This document shows positions 9,325-17,351 of a DNA stretch of 64,000 nt, piece after piece (within the stretch, counting starts at the first letter, position 1; every line of letters begins with the position of its first letter). The notes under the pieces are model-generated. The model was not told where the DNA came from. It did not search any database and saw nothing but the letters and a program-made list of their open reading frames with translations. This DNA comes from Laspinema palackyanum D2c (GTDB taxonomy: Bacteria > Cyanobacteriota > Cyanobacteriia > Cyanobacteriales > Laspinemataceae): assembly GCF_025370875.1 (NCBI RefSeq), contig NZ_JAMXFD010000003.1, positions 224,069 through 288,068 of the forward strand, written 5' to 3'. The position numbers and the translations under genes were made by a program.

Positions 9325-9896
9325 TCTTGTGCTACAATCGAGAGGCCCTTAACAACAACTGTCTACCTGCGGATACAATTTCAATCCTGTTAGACTCCTG
9401 CGTTAACCCTAAGGCGGTGTTGCCGTAGCCCCGTTAAACCAGCACTCTTTCAATGGTTAAGTCTACCTAACCGCGCATTAGTGACAGACGAACACAATAA
9501 GATTTCCCTATCCTCAAGTAACCGCAGTTGACAGGGTTCGCTGTTTAGCACCTGTAGTTCGAGGTTTAAGCTAAGCCTGTTACGGGGGAAATCTCCCCAA
9601 AAAGGACCCTCTTTTTTAAGAGATGAGTTCGCTCCAGGCTTTGTCCGAAACGGTTTCCCTGAGTTGAGACCTGCCTTTTGAGGGTTTCAAATGGAGGTCT
9701 TCTAACGATGGACCTGTTGGGTCACCCAAAGGAAGCCCCTAGGAAGTCGAAAGTCCCATCACTTCGTTCCCCTACTTATAACAACTCCAGCCTGGACTCA
9801 TGCTACATCTGTAGTTTACTGATTCGCACAGTTTATCACAAAAATTTTGTTAGGAGAATTTAATCCGTCTCAACCCACTCTCTTAGGAAGGGGAAC
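9325..9896. other. Noncoding stretch with strong hairpins, possible structured RNA
   Basis: No credible protein gene is visible. The plus-strand sequence folds well: GAGACCT pairs with AGGTCTT around a second stem TTTGA/TCAAA (9666-9702), a GGACC...GGTC hairpin follows at about 9710-9725, and GGGGGA...TCTCCCC lies at about 9582-9597. The region could be a long leader of the minus-strand HD-GYP gene or an independent RNA. It does not match my memory of tmRNA or RNase P RNA. I cannot decide on 6S RNA by eye. Confidence 0.35.
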
Positions 9897-10178
9897 TCAT
9901 TTCAACTCGGAGATGGTCTGGGCCATCTGAAAGTCTTTTTCGGTTAAGCCCCCCGCATCATGAGTGGTTAAACTAATGGTGACTTTGTTATAAGAAATTT
10001 CTAGGTCTGGGTGATGTCCGGCGATTTCGGCTGGATCTACTAATTGATTAACAAAGGCGATCGCCTCGATAAAATCTTTAAATTTTCTTTCACAGTGCAA
10101 AATTTTTCCGTCTCGGGTCCAGCCCCCAATCTGAATCAACCGCTCCTGAATCTCCGTTTCTGTTAACAACTGAGCCAT
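9897..10178 (-). CDS. 4a-hydroxytetrahydrobiopterin dehydratase (PCD/DCoH family)
   Basis: A 93-residue protein of the pterin-4a-carbinolamine dehydratase family. It dehydrates 4a-hydroxytetrahydropterin during pterin cofactor recycling. The family signature is clear: AEIAGHHPDLEISYNKVTISLTTHDAGGLT, with the paired histidines and the later histidine and aspartate of the active site, and an N-terminal GGW...RDGKIL strand. The length is normal for the family. The ATG at 10178 is chosen because AGGGAG lies six bases before it; an upstream in-frame start at 10202 lacks this. No aromatic amino acid hydroxylase is adjacent, as is usual in cyanobacteria, where the physiological substrate is uncertain. 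Confidence 0.88.
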   Translation of the reverse strand: MAQLLTETEIQERLIQIGGWTRDGKILHCERKFKDFIEAIAFVNQLVDPAEIAGHHPDLEISYNKVTISLTTHDAGGLTEKDFQMAQTISELK

Positions 10179-10299
10179 CTGATTCTCCCTGTTGACTTCC
10201 ATATAAGTAAGATGGTTAACCGAATTTCTTCCCTGAATAGGGTTTCCTAATCACCATCATTTTTCTCTATAAATTGCCGAAAACATTTAACTACGGCTT

Positions 10300-10329
10300 A
10301 AAAAAACTATCCGCTCTCACCGGGAGCGC
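10300..10329 (-). terminator. Rho-independent terminator of the candidate small transcript
   Basis: The stem CGCTC/GAGCG with a short loop is followed on the minus strand by GATAGTTTTTTT. It ends a minus-strand unit that carries the 23-codon ORF at 10465-10536 and stops before the dehydratase gene. Confidence 0.6.
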
Positions 10330-10464
10330 TTAGTTTTCACTATGACGCTGAGGGTGAAAGCGGTCTAGTTGGTCTTCAGATTGGAACCTGACTGCCGGGA
10401 GGAACTCCCAACCAGCCTAGTTCTCAAGGATTTTCTTTAATCCGAAAGGGACTAAAGCGAGTTG

Positions 10465-10536
10465 TTAGAGAACAGCCCCGGCCCACAGCCGATTTACTCC
10501 AATCTGATGACCCATGCATTTACTACTATCTGGCAT
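10465..10536 (-). CDS. Candidate 23-residue small protein or leader peptide
   Basis: A 24-codon frame (ATG at 10536, TAA at 10465-10467) preceded by AGGAGG eight bases upstream, the strongest Shine-Dalgarno in this part of the window. The peptide begins MPDSSKCMGHQIG and ends WAGAVL. It has one cysteine and no membrane segment. It lies in an isolated minus-strand unit between the psbD terminator (10740) and a terminator at 10300-10329. After its stop, the transcript can form three hairpins (GGGAG/CTCCC, TCAG/CTGA and a closing CTAG..TGGT/ACCA.CTAG stem, about 10350-10430). It could be a small protein gene, a dual-function sRNA or a leader peptide. I recognise no homologue. Confidence 0.4.
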   Translation of the reverse strand: MPDSSKCMGHQIGVNRLWAGAVL

Positions 10537-10739
10537 AGGCATCACCTCCTGTTTACCCTAAGCGGGTTTTATTTCAATAAACTTTATGTAACCTAGCATA
10601 ACACACCGAATTGGAAATTTCCCAACCTTGCGCTTTTTTATCTGGCTAATTTTTTTCTGGGGACTGCCGGGGCCTCCAAACTCGTCGGAAAAGCCTGGAA
10701 TGAAGAGATTTAGGGGGAGTGACCCCTACTATTTAAAAC

Positions 10740-10767
10740 AAAACCCCTCCCATCTGGGAGGGGTTTT
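10740..10767 (-). terminator. Rho-independent terminator of psbD
   Basis: A 13-bp stem (AAAACCCCTCCCA/TGGGAGGGGTTTT) is followed on the minus strand by a T-rich run (GTTTTAAAT). It sits about 40 bases after the psbD stop, so psbD is transcribed alone. Confidence 0.9.
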
Positions 10768-10809
10768 GACTAAACCCACCTCGAAACTGAGTTAGGTTGC
10801 TAGGAATTT

Positions 10810-11868
10810 CTACAGAGCGTTACCGCGAGGTAGAACTTCTTCAGGGAACTCGAAGTTTTCATGAGGCTGGTCAACCGGAGCCATCCAAGCCCGAATCCCT
10901 TCATTCAGAAGGATATTCTTGGTATAGAAGGTTTCAAATTCCGGGTCTTCCGCAGCCCGCAGTTCTTGAGACACGAAGTCATAAGCGCGCAGGTTTAAAC
11001 CTAAGCCCACGACCCCGATCGCGCTCATCCACAAGCCGGTGACTGGCACGAACAACATAAAGAAGTGTAACCAGCGCTTGTTGGAGAAAGCCACCCCAAA
11101 GATTTGGGACCAAAAACGGTTAGCGGTAACCATCGAGTAGGTTTCTTCCGCCTGAGTCGGTTCAAAGGCGCGGAAGGTGTTGGAACCTTCACCATCTTCA
11201 AACAAGGTGTTTTCCACGGTGGCTCCATGAATGGCGCACAGTAGCGCACCGCCCAGGATACCGGCCACTCCCATCATGTGGAAGGGGTTGAGGGTCCAGT
11301 TATGGAACCCTTGGAAGAACAACAGGAAGCGGAAGATAGCAGCAACGCCAAAGCTAGGAGCAAAGAACCAGCCGGATTGACCCAAGGGATACATCAAGAA
11401 CACGCTAACGAACACCGCAATGGGTCCGGTAAAGGCGAGTCCGTTGTAAGGACGAATCCCTAAGAGGCGGGCAATTTCCAACTGACGCAGGCAGAAGCCA
11501 ATCAGACCAAAGGCCCCATGCAGGGCGACGAAGGTCCACAGACCGCCGAGTTGACACCACCGGGTGAAGTCACCTTGGGCTTCAGGACCCCAGAGGAACA
11601 GGAGGGAATGTCCCAGACTGTTCGGGGGAGTTGAAACAGCCACGGTGAGGAAGTTGCAACCTTCTAAATAGGAGGAAGCGAGTCCGTGGGTGTACCAAGA
11701 GGTGACGAAGGTGGTGCCGGTCAGCCAGCCTCCCACTGCGAGGTAAGCGCAGGGGAAGAGTAATAGGCCAGACCAACCGATAAATACGAAGCGATCGCGC
11801 TTGAGCCAGTCGTCGAGGACGTCAAACCATCCCCGCTCTGCCTGGGCGCGTCCGACTGCAATCGTCAT
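10810..11868 (-). CDS. psbD: Photosystem II reaction centre protein D2 (stand-alone copy)
   Basis: A 352-residue D2 protein at the exact length usual in cyanobacteria, from [16 protein letters not shown] to VLPRGNAL. D2 pairs with D1 in the thylakoid membrane to bind P680, the pheophytins, the non-haem iron and plastoquinone QA. The five transmembrane helices and the conserved [15 protein letters not shown] segment are visible. In cyanobacteria the first psbD copy normally overlaps psbC by a few codons. Here psbD ends at its own terminator with no psbC, which marks it as a second, monocistronic copy (psbDII type). In other cyanobacteria that copy is induced by high light. The GGAG ribosome-binding site is ten bases before the ATG. 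Confidence 0.97.
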   Translation of the reverse strand: MTIAVGRAQAERGWFDVLDDWLKRDRFVFIGWSGLLLFPCAYLAVGGWLTGTTFVTSWYTHGLASSYLEGCNFLTVAVSTPPNSLGHSLLFLWGPEAQGDFTRWCQLGGLWTFVALHGAFGLIGFCLRQLEIARLLGIRPYNGLAFTGPIAVFVSVFLMYPLGQSGWFFAPSFGVAAIFRFLLFFQGFHNWTLNPFHMMGVAGILGGALLCAIHGATVENTLFEDGEGSNTFRAFEPTQAEETYSMVTANRFWSQIFGVAFSNKRWLHFFMLFVPVTGLWMSAIGVVGLGLNLRAYDFVSQELRAAEDPEFETFYTKNILLNEGIRAWMAPVDQPHENFEFPEEVLPRGNAL

Positions 11869-11999
11869 AACGCAAAATCTCCAAATTAATATGGCTACGG
11901 TTAACTCTTTCTGAGCGTTTTCGACCGGGGTTTCTGCCAGCCATAGCAGAAAATGGGCGATTGCGCTTCAAGAGTTTACGTTTCTTTACTATGTTTCTC

Positions 12000-12028
12000 A
12001 TTATAGGCGGAAACCTGAAAATTTTTAA
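12000..12028 (-). promoter_or_regulatory. Candidate psbD promoter
   Basis: A perfect -10 element TATAAT (minus strand, 12000-12005) lies 17 bases from a weak -35 (TTAAAA). This would start transcription near 11993 and give a leader of about 125 bases before psbD. The rest of 11869-12300 shows no gene. Confidence 0.4.
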
Positions 12029-12300
12029 ACCCCCTCATCTAAAAATTTTCTGAAGAGTAGCTCAAAGGAGTGGCGTTAGGGGTGGGACTCATGGAACGGA
12101 TTTCTCTACAGCGCCGGTGATGCCAGGAGCAAACTTGAGTCATGGGGAGGGGCCTGGAAGAGGGCCACCGGGAGCAGAAAACAGGGATAGATAGGAGGGC
12201 GATCGCCGCTTAATTTAGGTCGTTGATTTCCAGACATCCCCGGAATGCTGAGATTTTGGGATACTAGAAAGGTGCGGTCCAATGAACTTTGCCACAAATC

Positions 12301-12579
12301 ATGTTTACGATTGACTTAACCTTAAAACACACGCCTTTACCCCTGTCGGTGCAACGGAAGACCCTAGAAGATGCCCAGACCCTCTACCAGGAGGTGGTCG
12401 GAGCGATGCGCTCAGGGAGTTCTGAGATTTTGGAACTCACCTGCGAGAAGATGCCTGAGAAAAAAATCGCCGTCTTTATTAATCAACTCACAGCGGTACA
12501 AATCTCTGAGAAGTCTGGTGCGGCGGCAGCAGGCAAAGCCCCTGGATTTGCCTCGTTGGTGGAATCCCTGAGTCAATGA
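12301..12579 (+). CDS. UPF0367 family protein
   Basis: A 92-residue protein found almost only in cyanobacteria and assigned to the uncharacterised UPF0367 family. Its signature is the N-terminal TIDLTLKHTPLPLSVQRKTLEDAQTLY and the later ILELTCEKMPEKKIAVF, ending in AVQISEKSGAAAAGKAPGFA. It appears to be a small cytosolic alpha/beta protein with no signal or membrane segment. The ATG at 12301 fits the family N-terminus better than an upstream TTG at 12289. Its stop overlaps the start of the following ABC ATPase by four bases (ATGA), so the two are translationally coupled. The function is unknown. Confidence 0.85.
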   Translation: MFTIDLTLKHTPLPLSVQRKTLEDAQTLYQEVVGAMRSGSSEILELTCEKMPEKKIAVFINQLTAVQISEKSGAAAAGKAPGFASLVESLSQ

Positions 12580-13274
12580 ACCCGACGCCTTCCGGTGACG
12601 ATCGCCCCAAGGCGATCGTGGTACAGGACCTCTGCTTTAACTGGCCCTCGGGAGCAGGGGTGTTAAAGTCCTGCTCCTTGGAAGTTCCCCAAGGCGAATT
12701 TTGGATGCTCTTGGGGACCAATGGCAGTGGAAAATCCACGTTACTCCGGTTACTGGCGGGTTTGCTTACCCCACGGGACGGTCAAATTTCCATTTCTCGT
12801 CCCGTGGGGTTTGTGTTCCAAAACCCGGATCATCAGTTAGTGATGCCTACAGTTGGAGCCGATGTTGCGTTTGGGTTGGTGGAGGAAAATCTCACCCTCG
12901 CTCAAACTCGGCATCGGGTGGAAGAAGCCCTAACAGCGGTCAACTTACTCGCCCTGCAACGACGTCCGATTTATGCGCTGAGTGGAGGTCAAAAGCAGCG
13001 GGTTGCTATTGCTGGGGCGATCGCCCGCCATTGCGAGGTTCTGTTATTAGATGAGCCCACCGCTTTATTGGACCCAGATAGTCAATTAGACCTCGTGGCT
13101 CAAGTCCAGCGGTTGGTTAAAAGCCGAGGGTTAACGGCACTCTGGGTCACCCATCGGTTTGAGGAATTAGCCTATTGCGATGGAGCTTTCCTCCTGGAAC
13201 GGGGGCGCATGGTCGATTCGGGGAATCCGCAGCCCCTGATCCAACGGTTGATGGAATCTGAGGATTTAGAGTGA
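12576..13274 (+). CDS. ABC transporter ATP-binding protein (cobalt/ECF-type)
   Basis: A 232-residue ATPase subunit. All nucleotide-binding motifs are present: Walker A GTNGSGKST (about residues 48-56), a Q-loop FQNPDHQL typical of CbiO/EcfA-type ATPases, the signature LSGGQKQR, Walker B VLLLDEPTALLD and the switch histidine in WVTHR. ECF-type ATPases energise import of vitamins or metal ions with a membrane T-component and a substrate-binding S-component, neither of which is in this neighbourhood. The substrate is therefore unknown. It is coupled to the UPF0367 gene by a 4-base overlap and ends at a strong terminator. Confidence 0.88.
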   Translation: MNPTPSGDDRPKAIVVQDLCFNWPSGAGVLKSCSLEVPQGEFWMLLGTNGSGKSTLLRLLAGLLTPRDGQISISRPVGFVFQNPDHQLVMPTVGADVAFGLVEENLTLAQTRHRVEEALTAVNLLALQRRPIYALSGGQKQRVAIAGAIARHCEVLLLDEPTALLDPDSQLDLVAQVQRLVKSRGLTALWVTHRFEELAYCDGAFLLERGRMVDSGNPQPLIQRLMESEDLE

Positions 13275-13280
13275 TCCCCA

Positions 13281-13318
13281 GGGCCGCGACTGCTATTTTC
13301 CGTAGTCGCGGCCCTTTC
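13281..13318 (+). terminator. Rho-independent terminator after the ABC ATPase gene
   Basis: An 11-bp GC-rich stem (GGGCCGCGACT/AGTCGCGGCCC) is followed by a short pyrimidine run, six bases past the stop codon. Confidence 0.75.
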
Positions 13319-13401
13319 CCCTTGAAAAGATATTGTTATGATTGGTGAAAGTTTAGTTTTGAATTTTTAAACTAAATTTAAGTTTTGATTAGGATAAAAA
13401 A

Positions 13402-13410
13402 TGATATAAT
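13402..13410 (+). promoter_or_regulatory. Extended -10 promoter of the NYN nuclease gene
   Basis: TGATATAAT is a perfect extended -10 element (TGN plus TATAAT), 55 bases before the ATG at 13465. No good -35 is visible, which suits an extended -10 promoter. Confidence 0.5.
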
Positions 13411-13464
13411 GCAAAGCGCCTGGTCTGATTCTGAGTAAATTGTAAACAAATGTAAAGAAAAGCC

Positions 13465-14010
13465 ATGCCACGCTCCTCAGCGCGACCTTTATTGCTCGTG
13501 GATGGATACAACATCATAGGACTATGGTCCAAGCTCAAAACCAAGCGAGACTTTGACGGGTTAGAAGCATCCCGCCGAGAACTAATCGAGTCGCTGATCA
13601 ACTACAGCGCTTTTGAAGGATTAGACACTCTGGTGGTTTTTGATGCTCATTCTCGCCATGAGCCAACCTACACCGAAGTCATATCGACAAGTTTATCCGT
13701 CTGCTACACCGAATTTGGGCAAACCGCAGACACCTATATTGAAAAGACCTGTGCCACTTTTCGGCGAAACTTGGGAAATCTCCATCGCCGGTTAATTGTG
13801 GCGACCTCAGACCGTGCTCAGCAGCAAACGGTTTTAGGATATGGGGCGGAATGGATGTCCGCGCTTCAGTTCGCCCAAGCGATCGAAGCGACGGAACGCC
13901 GCTGCCGGAGTAAACAGAAAACCCGCAATAAGCCCTCTAGTCGGTTTCTGGTTTCGGGACTGGATGCGGAAGCGCAACAGCGACTGGCGCAGTTGCGACG
14001 GGGTTTGTAG
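13465..14010 (+). CDS. NYN-domain ribonuclease (YacP/Rae1-like)
   Basis: A 181-residue protein of the NYN (PIN-like) nuclease superfamily, YacP subgroup. The motifs are LLLVDGYNIIG at residues 9-19, VVFDAH near 61-66, the acidic segment QTADTYIEK, and ATSDRAQQQTVLGYGAEWMSA toward the C-terminus. The conserved aspartates would bind the catalytic metal. In Bacillus the relative Rae1 cleaves mRNA on the ribosome; plant and cyanobacterial members are less studied. The C-terminal tail is basic (RRCRSKQKTRNK) and could bind RNA. The gene has its own promoter and is followed by tRNA-Asn on the same strand. Confidence 0.85.
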   Translation: MPRSSARPLLLVDGYNIIGLWSKLKTKRDFDGLEASRRELIESLINYSAFEGLDTLVVFDAHSRHEPTYTEVISTSLSVCYTEFGQTADTYIEKTCATFRRNLGNLHRRLIVATSDRAQQQTVLGYGAEWMSALQFAQAIEATERRCRSKQKTRNKPSSRFLVSGLDAEAQQRLAQLRRGL

Positions 14011-14118
14011 CCGGTCAGGACGCTTGATTTTTGTGACTTGAGAGGCGATCGCCACCCATACCGAATCCGAACCCATCCCAGCCTTCAAAAAAAAATTAAA
14101 AAATTTTTGAAAAAGGGG

Positions 14119-14148
14119 TTGCCAAAACTAGAAAGGTATGTGTATTAT
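14119..14148 (+). promoter_or_regulatory. Promoter of the tRNA-Asn gene
   Basis: -35 TTGCCA (14119-14124) and -10 TATTAT (14143-14148) are separated by 18 bases, about 30 bases before the mature tRNA. Confidence 0.6.
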
Positions 14149-14179
14149 TAATAACGGTGAGCCAAGCAACCCGAAACGT

Positions 14180-14251
14180 TCCTCGGTAGCTCAGTGGTAG
14201 AGCGGTCGGCTGTTAACCGATTGGTCGTAGGTTCGAATCCTACCCGGGGAG
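14180..14251 (+). tRNA. trnN: tRNA-Asn (GTT)
   Basis: A 72-nt cloverleaf. The acceptor stem TCCTCGG pairs with CCGGGGA. The D-arm is AGCTCAGTGGTAGAGC, the anticodon loop CTGTTAA reads AAC/AAU, and the T-arm is GTAGGTTCGAATCCTAC. The discriminator base is G. CCA is not encoded, as is normal in cyanobacteria. Confidence 0.97.
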
Positions 14252-14275
14252 TTGATTAATTTTAGACTTTGGATG

Positions 14276-14310
14276 GAAGAGATTAGATTGAATTTCAATC
14301 TAATCTCTTC
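14276..14310. repeat. 35-bp near-perfect inverted repeat
   Basis: Arms of 17 bases (GAAGAGATTAGATTGAA and its complement) flank a single central base. The repeat sits between tRNA-Asn and the aminotransferase gene, 29 bases before the ATG at 14340. No U-tract follows on the plus strand, so it is not a typical terminator. It could be an operator, an attenuating hairpin or the processing end of the tRNA transcript. Confidence 0.8.
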
Positions 14311-14339
14311 CTATTCATGGTTTAAAAATAGACAAGATT

Positions 14340-15527
14340 ATGTTGAAAAACACCGATTTAGAAGGGCACAGCCCGACCGAATTTTCCGCCTATTGGTCCC
14401 TCGACCCGCAGATTACTTTTTTGAATCACGGTTCTTTTGGGGCCTGTCCCTTCCCGGTGTTAGAAGCCCAAGAACGGGTGCGGCAGCAGCTAGAACAGGA
14501 ACCTGTAAGGTTTTTCGTGCGCGAATTTGAGCCACTTCTGGATCAAGCGGTGGAACAGTTAGCCCAGTTCGTCGGGGTGGATGCGCGGGACTTGGTTTTT
14601 GTGCCCAATGCCACTACCGGGGTGAATTCTGTGCTGCGATCGCTGCGGTTTAACCCGGGAGACGAGTTACTGACCACGGACCATGAGTACAACGCTAGTC
14701 GCAACGCCTTAGAATTTGTGGCCGATCGCGCTGATGCCCGAATTGTTGTGGCCCCCGTTCCCTTCCCGATCGCCTCCAAGCAGCAGATTGTCGATGCAGT
14801 CATGGGACGGGTCAGCGAAAAAACCAAACTCGTTCTCTTAGACCATATTAGTAGCCAAACCGGATTAATTTTTCCCATTGAGGAAATTATTCAGCAGCTT
14901 TCCCAATATGGGATTGAGACTCTGATTGATGGCGCACACGCCCCCGGGATGCTACCCCTGAACTTACCCAAAATCGGGGCGACTTATTATAGCGGCAACT
15001 GTCATAAATGGTTGTCTGCACCCAAAGGGGCTGCATTTTTGTATGTTAGAGGCGATCGCCAGCAGCAAATTCGACCCCTGACCATTAGTCATGGGGCCAA
15101 CTCCTCCCGGACTGATAAATCTCGCTTCCAACTGGAATTTGATTGGACCGGAACCGGGGACCCCTCGGCTTATTTATCTGTCCCTGCTGCCATTCAGTTT
15201 ATGGGGTCCCTCCTGCCTGGGGGGTGGTCCGAATTAATGTCCAGAAACCATAAGCTTGTTTTGTCCGCAAGGCAGATGCTTTGCGACACCCTGGGAGTCG
15301 AAATTCCGGCCCCCTCAGAAATGATTGGATCAATGGCTTGTATTCCAATTCCGGATGGATCCGCAGACGAATTACATGATGAACTCTTCGATCGCCATCA
15401 GATTGAATTACAGGTGATGCCTTGGCCGAAATTTCCCCAACGGGTGATCCGAATTTCGGCTCAGATTTACAATAATTTCGAGCAGTATCAACAGTTGGCG
15501 GGAGTGTTGAAGCAGGTACTCAAGTGA
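14340..15527 (+). CDS. Class V aminotransferase family PLP enzyme (isopenicillin N epimerase-like)
   Basis: A 395-residue fold-type I PLP enzyme of the aminotransferase class V family, the branch often annotated as isopenicillin N epimerase or cysteine-desulfurase-like. The N-terminal motif ITFLNHGSFGACP is typical of that branch. The cofactor aspartate is in TLIDGAHAPG (about residues 195-204) and the Schiff-base lysine in SGNCHKWLSAPKG (about 218-230). The length is normal. Substrates of the cyanobacterial members are unknown, and no sulfur-carrier or antibiotic gene is nearby. It follows tRNA-Asn and the inverted repeat, and converges with menD about 15 bases downstream. Confidence 0.85.
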   Translation: MLKNTDLEGHSPTEFSAYWSLDPQITFLNHGSFGACPFPVLEAQERVRQQLEQEPVRFFVREFEPLLDQAVEQLAQFVGVDARDLVFVPNATTGVNSVLRSLRFNPGDELLTTDHEYNASRNALEFVADRADARIVVAPVPFPIASKQQIVDAVMGRVSEKTKLVLLDHISSQTGLIFPIEEIIQQLSQYGIETLIDGAHAPGMLPLNLPKIGATYYSGNCHKWLSAPKGAAFLYVRGDRQQQIRPLTISHGANSSRTDKSRFQLEFDWTGTGDPSAYLSVPAAIQFMGSLLPGGWSELMSRNHKLVLSARQMLCDTLGVEIPAPSEMIGSMACIPIPDGSADELHDELFDRHQIELQVMPWPKFPQRVIRISAQIYNNFEQYQQLAGVLKQVLK

Positions 15528-15542
15528 TTCAACCTAAACCTT

Positions 15543-17309
15543 CTATAAGGTTGATTGGATCGCTTCTGCAAACTGTTGAAACTGGTCTTGTCGCCATTTG
15601 ACATCAAGATTGCGATCGCTTTTTATCTCTAAGACTCGAATGCCCGAAGTCGGTAAAGGATTTAACAGCGATTCTAATTGCTGCCAAGACTCAATCCGCT
15701 GATGTTCGATATCATAGCCTGCACATAATCGGGCAAAATTGATGTTTTGCGGAGTCGCAAAAAACTCGGTAAACGGTGGGTCAAATTTGGCAATGGGTAA
15801 CATTCCAAAAATGCCACCGCCGTTATTGTTGATTAAAATTATGGTTAAATGACCTTGAAAATATTGGCGGATTAAAAATCCATTGGTGTCATGTAAAAGG
15901 GCTAAATCTCCCGTTAACATGACGCTACTTTGATGGCGATGGGCGATGCCTAATGCGGTGGATAATGTTCCATCAATGCCATTTGCACCTCGGTTCACGA
16001 AGGGTTGGATATGGCGGTTCCCTGGCTTCCAGAAATATTCGATATCTCGGACAGGCATACTATTAGCAATAAATAGGGGAGTTTCTGGGGGTAACTGTTG
16101 AGAAATCAGCCATGCCACTTTGGGTTCAATTAGGTCGGGAATGGATGAGAGGGTGGTATCGATTTTCTGGCGGGTTTGGCGTTCAGTGTCACACCACTGT
16201 TGTAGATAGGCGGTGGGGGAAGGAGTTGCCGGGATGGGATTTAAGGTGGCGGCAAGGGAGGCGATCGCCATCCGCAGAGGAATCGTGCGGCCATGTAGGG
16301 GGTCGAGGTTGCGATCGCTTTCGGTGACTAAAAAAGTTAAAGGTTGGGTAGTTTCTAGCCAACTCCGAAGGGTTTTACTGGTGGGCAATTCCCCAATTTG
16401 AATCGCTATTTCTGGGGTAATTTTATCGGCAAGTCTGGGATTTCTGAGGATGAAATCATAAGTGGAAATTAAATACGGATTGAGGTCGGCATAATTGCGG
16501 AGGGGGGATAATCCTTCTGCAAGAACCGGCCAATTTAAGGTTTTAGAGAGATGGGCGATCGCCTGACAATAGTCTCTCGGATTTTGGGGTTGGGCGACTC
16601 CAGCAATGATGATTCCCCGTTGGCAGTTTTGCCATTGTTGTAGAGGGGATGGGGGATGGGGGATGAAGGATGAAGGATGAAGGATGAGGGATGAGGGGAG
16701 ATGGGTAAAGAATTCTTCGGGTTGGAAGGTTGTTGCTAAATCGGTGGCTTTGGGTTCTGGTAAAGGGGCTAATGGATCGCGAAAGGGGAGATTCAAATGG
16801 ACGGGACCGGGGACTGGAAATAAGGTTTTTTCCCAAGCGTGAATCAGGGTTTGGCGGAGGTAGCTTAGTTGTTTTAGTTCTAAAGATGGCGTGGCTAATT
16901 CCGTTTGCCAGGTGGGATAATGTCCATAGAGTTTAACTTGGTCGATGGTTTGACCAGAATGGCAATCCCGCAGTTCTGGGGGTCGGTCTGCGGTTAAAAT
17001 TAATAAGGGAACGCGGCTTTCTTTTGCTTCAATTATCGCCGGATAAAAATTTGCCCCAGCGGTTCCCGAGGTACAGACTAAAACAACAGGTTTGCCGGTT
17101 TGTTTGGCTTGTCCTAGGGCAAAAAAACTGGCCGATCGCTCATCTAAAATGGGGATAGCTTCAATCTGAGGATGGCTGGCAAAGGCAACGGTTAACGGGG
17201 TGGAACGGGAACCGGGACAAATCACTGCCGTGGTTAATCCCAGGCGTTGGAATGTCTCGACTAAAATAGAAGCCCAAACGGTGTTAGTATTGCGGAAATC
17301 TATTGGCAT
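15543..17309 (-). CDS. menD: 2-succinyl-5-enolpyruvyl-6-hydroxy-3-cyclohexene-1-carboxylate synthase
   Basis: A 588-residue thiamine-diphosphate enzyme. It joins isochorismate and 2-oxoglutarate to make SEPHCHC, the first committed step of phylloquinone synthesis. Motifs include VICPGSRSTPL near the N-terminus, the glutamate of ERSASFFALG, TSGTAGANFYPAIIEA, and the C-terminal thiamine-diphosphate site LTGDLALLHDTNGF...INNNGGGIFGMLP. A linker around residues 205-230 is rich in His, Pro and Ser and is encoded by a heptanucleotide repeat, so its length probably varies between strains. It lies 42 bases downstream of menF on the same strand, forming a menF-menD operon. Confidence 0.96.
   Translation of the reverse strand: MPIDFRNTNTVWASILVETFQRLGLTTAVICPGSRSTPLTVAFASHPQIEAIPILDERSASFFALGQAKQTGKPVVLVCTSGTAGANFYPAIIEAKESRVPLLILTADRPPELRDCHSGQTIDQVKLYGHYPTWQTELATPSLELKQLSYLRQTLIHAWEKTLFPVPGPVHLNLPFRDPLAPLPEPKATDLATTFQPEEFFTHLPSSLILHPSSFIPHPPSPLQQWQNCQRGIIIAGVAQPQNPRDYCQAIAHLSKTLNWPVLAEGLSPLRNYADLNPYLISTYDFILRNPRLADKITPEIAIQIGELPTSKTLRSWLETTQPLTFLVTESDRNLDPLHGRTIPLRMAIASLAATLNPIPATPSPTAYLQQWCDTERQTRQKIDTTLSSIPDLIEPKVAWLISQQLPPETPLFIANSMPVRDIEYFWKPGNRHIQPFVNRGANGIDGTLSTALGIAHRHQSSVMLTGDLALLHDTNGFLIRQYFQGHLTIILINNNGGGIFGMLPIAKFDPPFTEFFATPQNINFARLCAGYDIEHQRIESWQQLESLLNPLPTSGIRVLEIKSDRNLDVKWRQDQFQQFAEAIQSTL
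16647..16695. repeat. Heptanucleotide tandem repeat (STRR type) inside menD
   Basis: Seven consecutive units of the form GGATGRR, with GAT spaced exactly seven bases apart from 16648 to 16692. A seven-base unit shifts the frame unless it changes in steps of three, yet menD stays open through it. Heptameric STRR repeats are a known feature of filamentous cyanobacterial genomes, usually between genes. Confidence 0.85.
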
Positions 17310-17351
17310 TCTTAAGGGGAGAAGGAATCCGAATGGTCCCGTTGATTAAGG

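Noticed and set aside
9678-9863. 61-codon plus-strand frame
   Set aside because: It runs over the hairpin region at 9666-9725, has no Shine-Dalgarno sequence and resembles nothing known.
9325-9896. Naming this region tmRNA, RNase P RNA or 6S RNA
   Set aside because: No tag-peptide frame and no RNase P core motifs were found; 6S could not be confirmed by eye, so only a generic structured-RNA note is given.
11278-11463. Frames opposite psbD and other shadow frames inside large genes
   Set aside because: They lie wholly within clearly conserved genes on the other strand and have no supporting signals.
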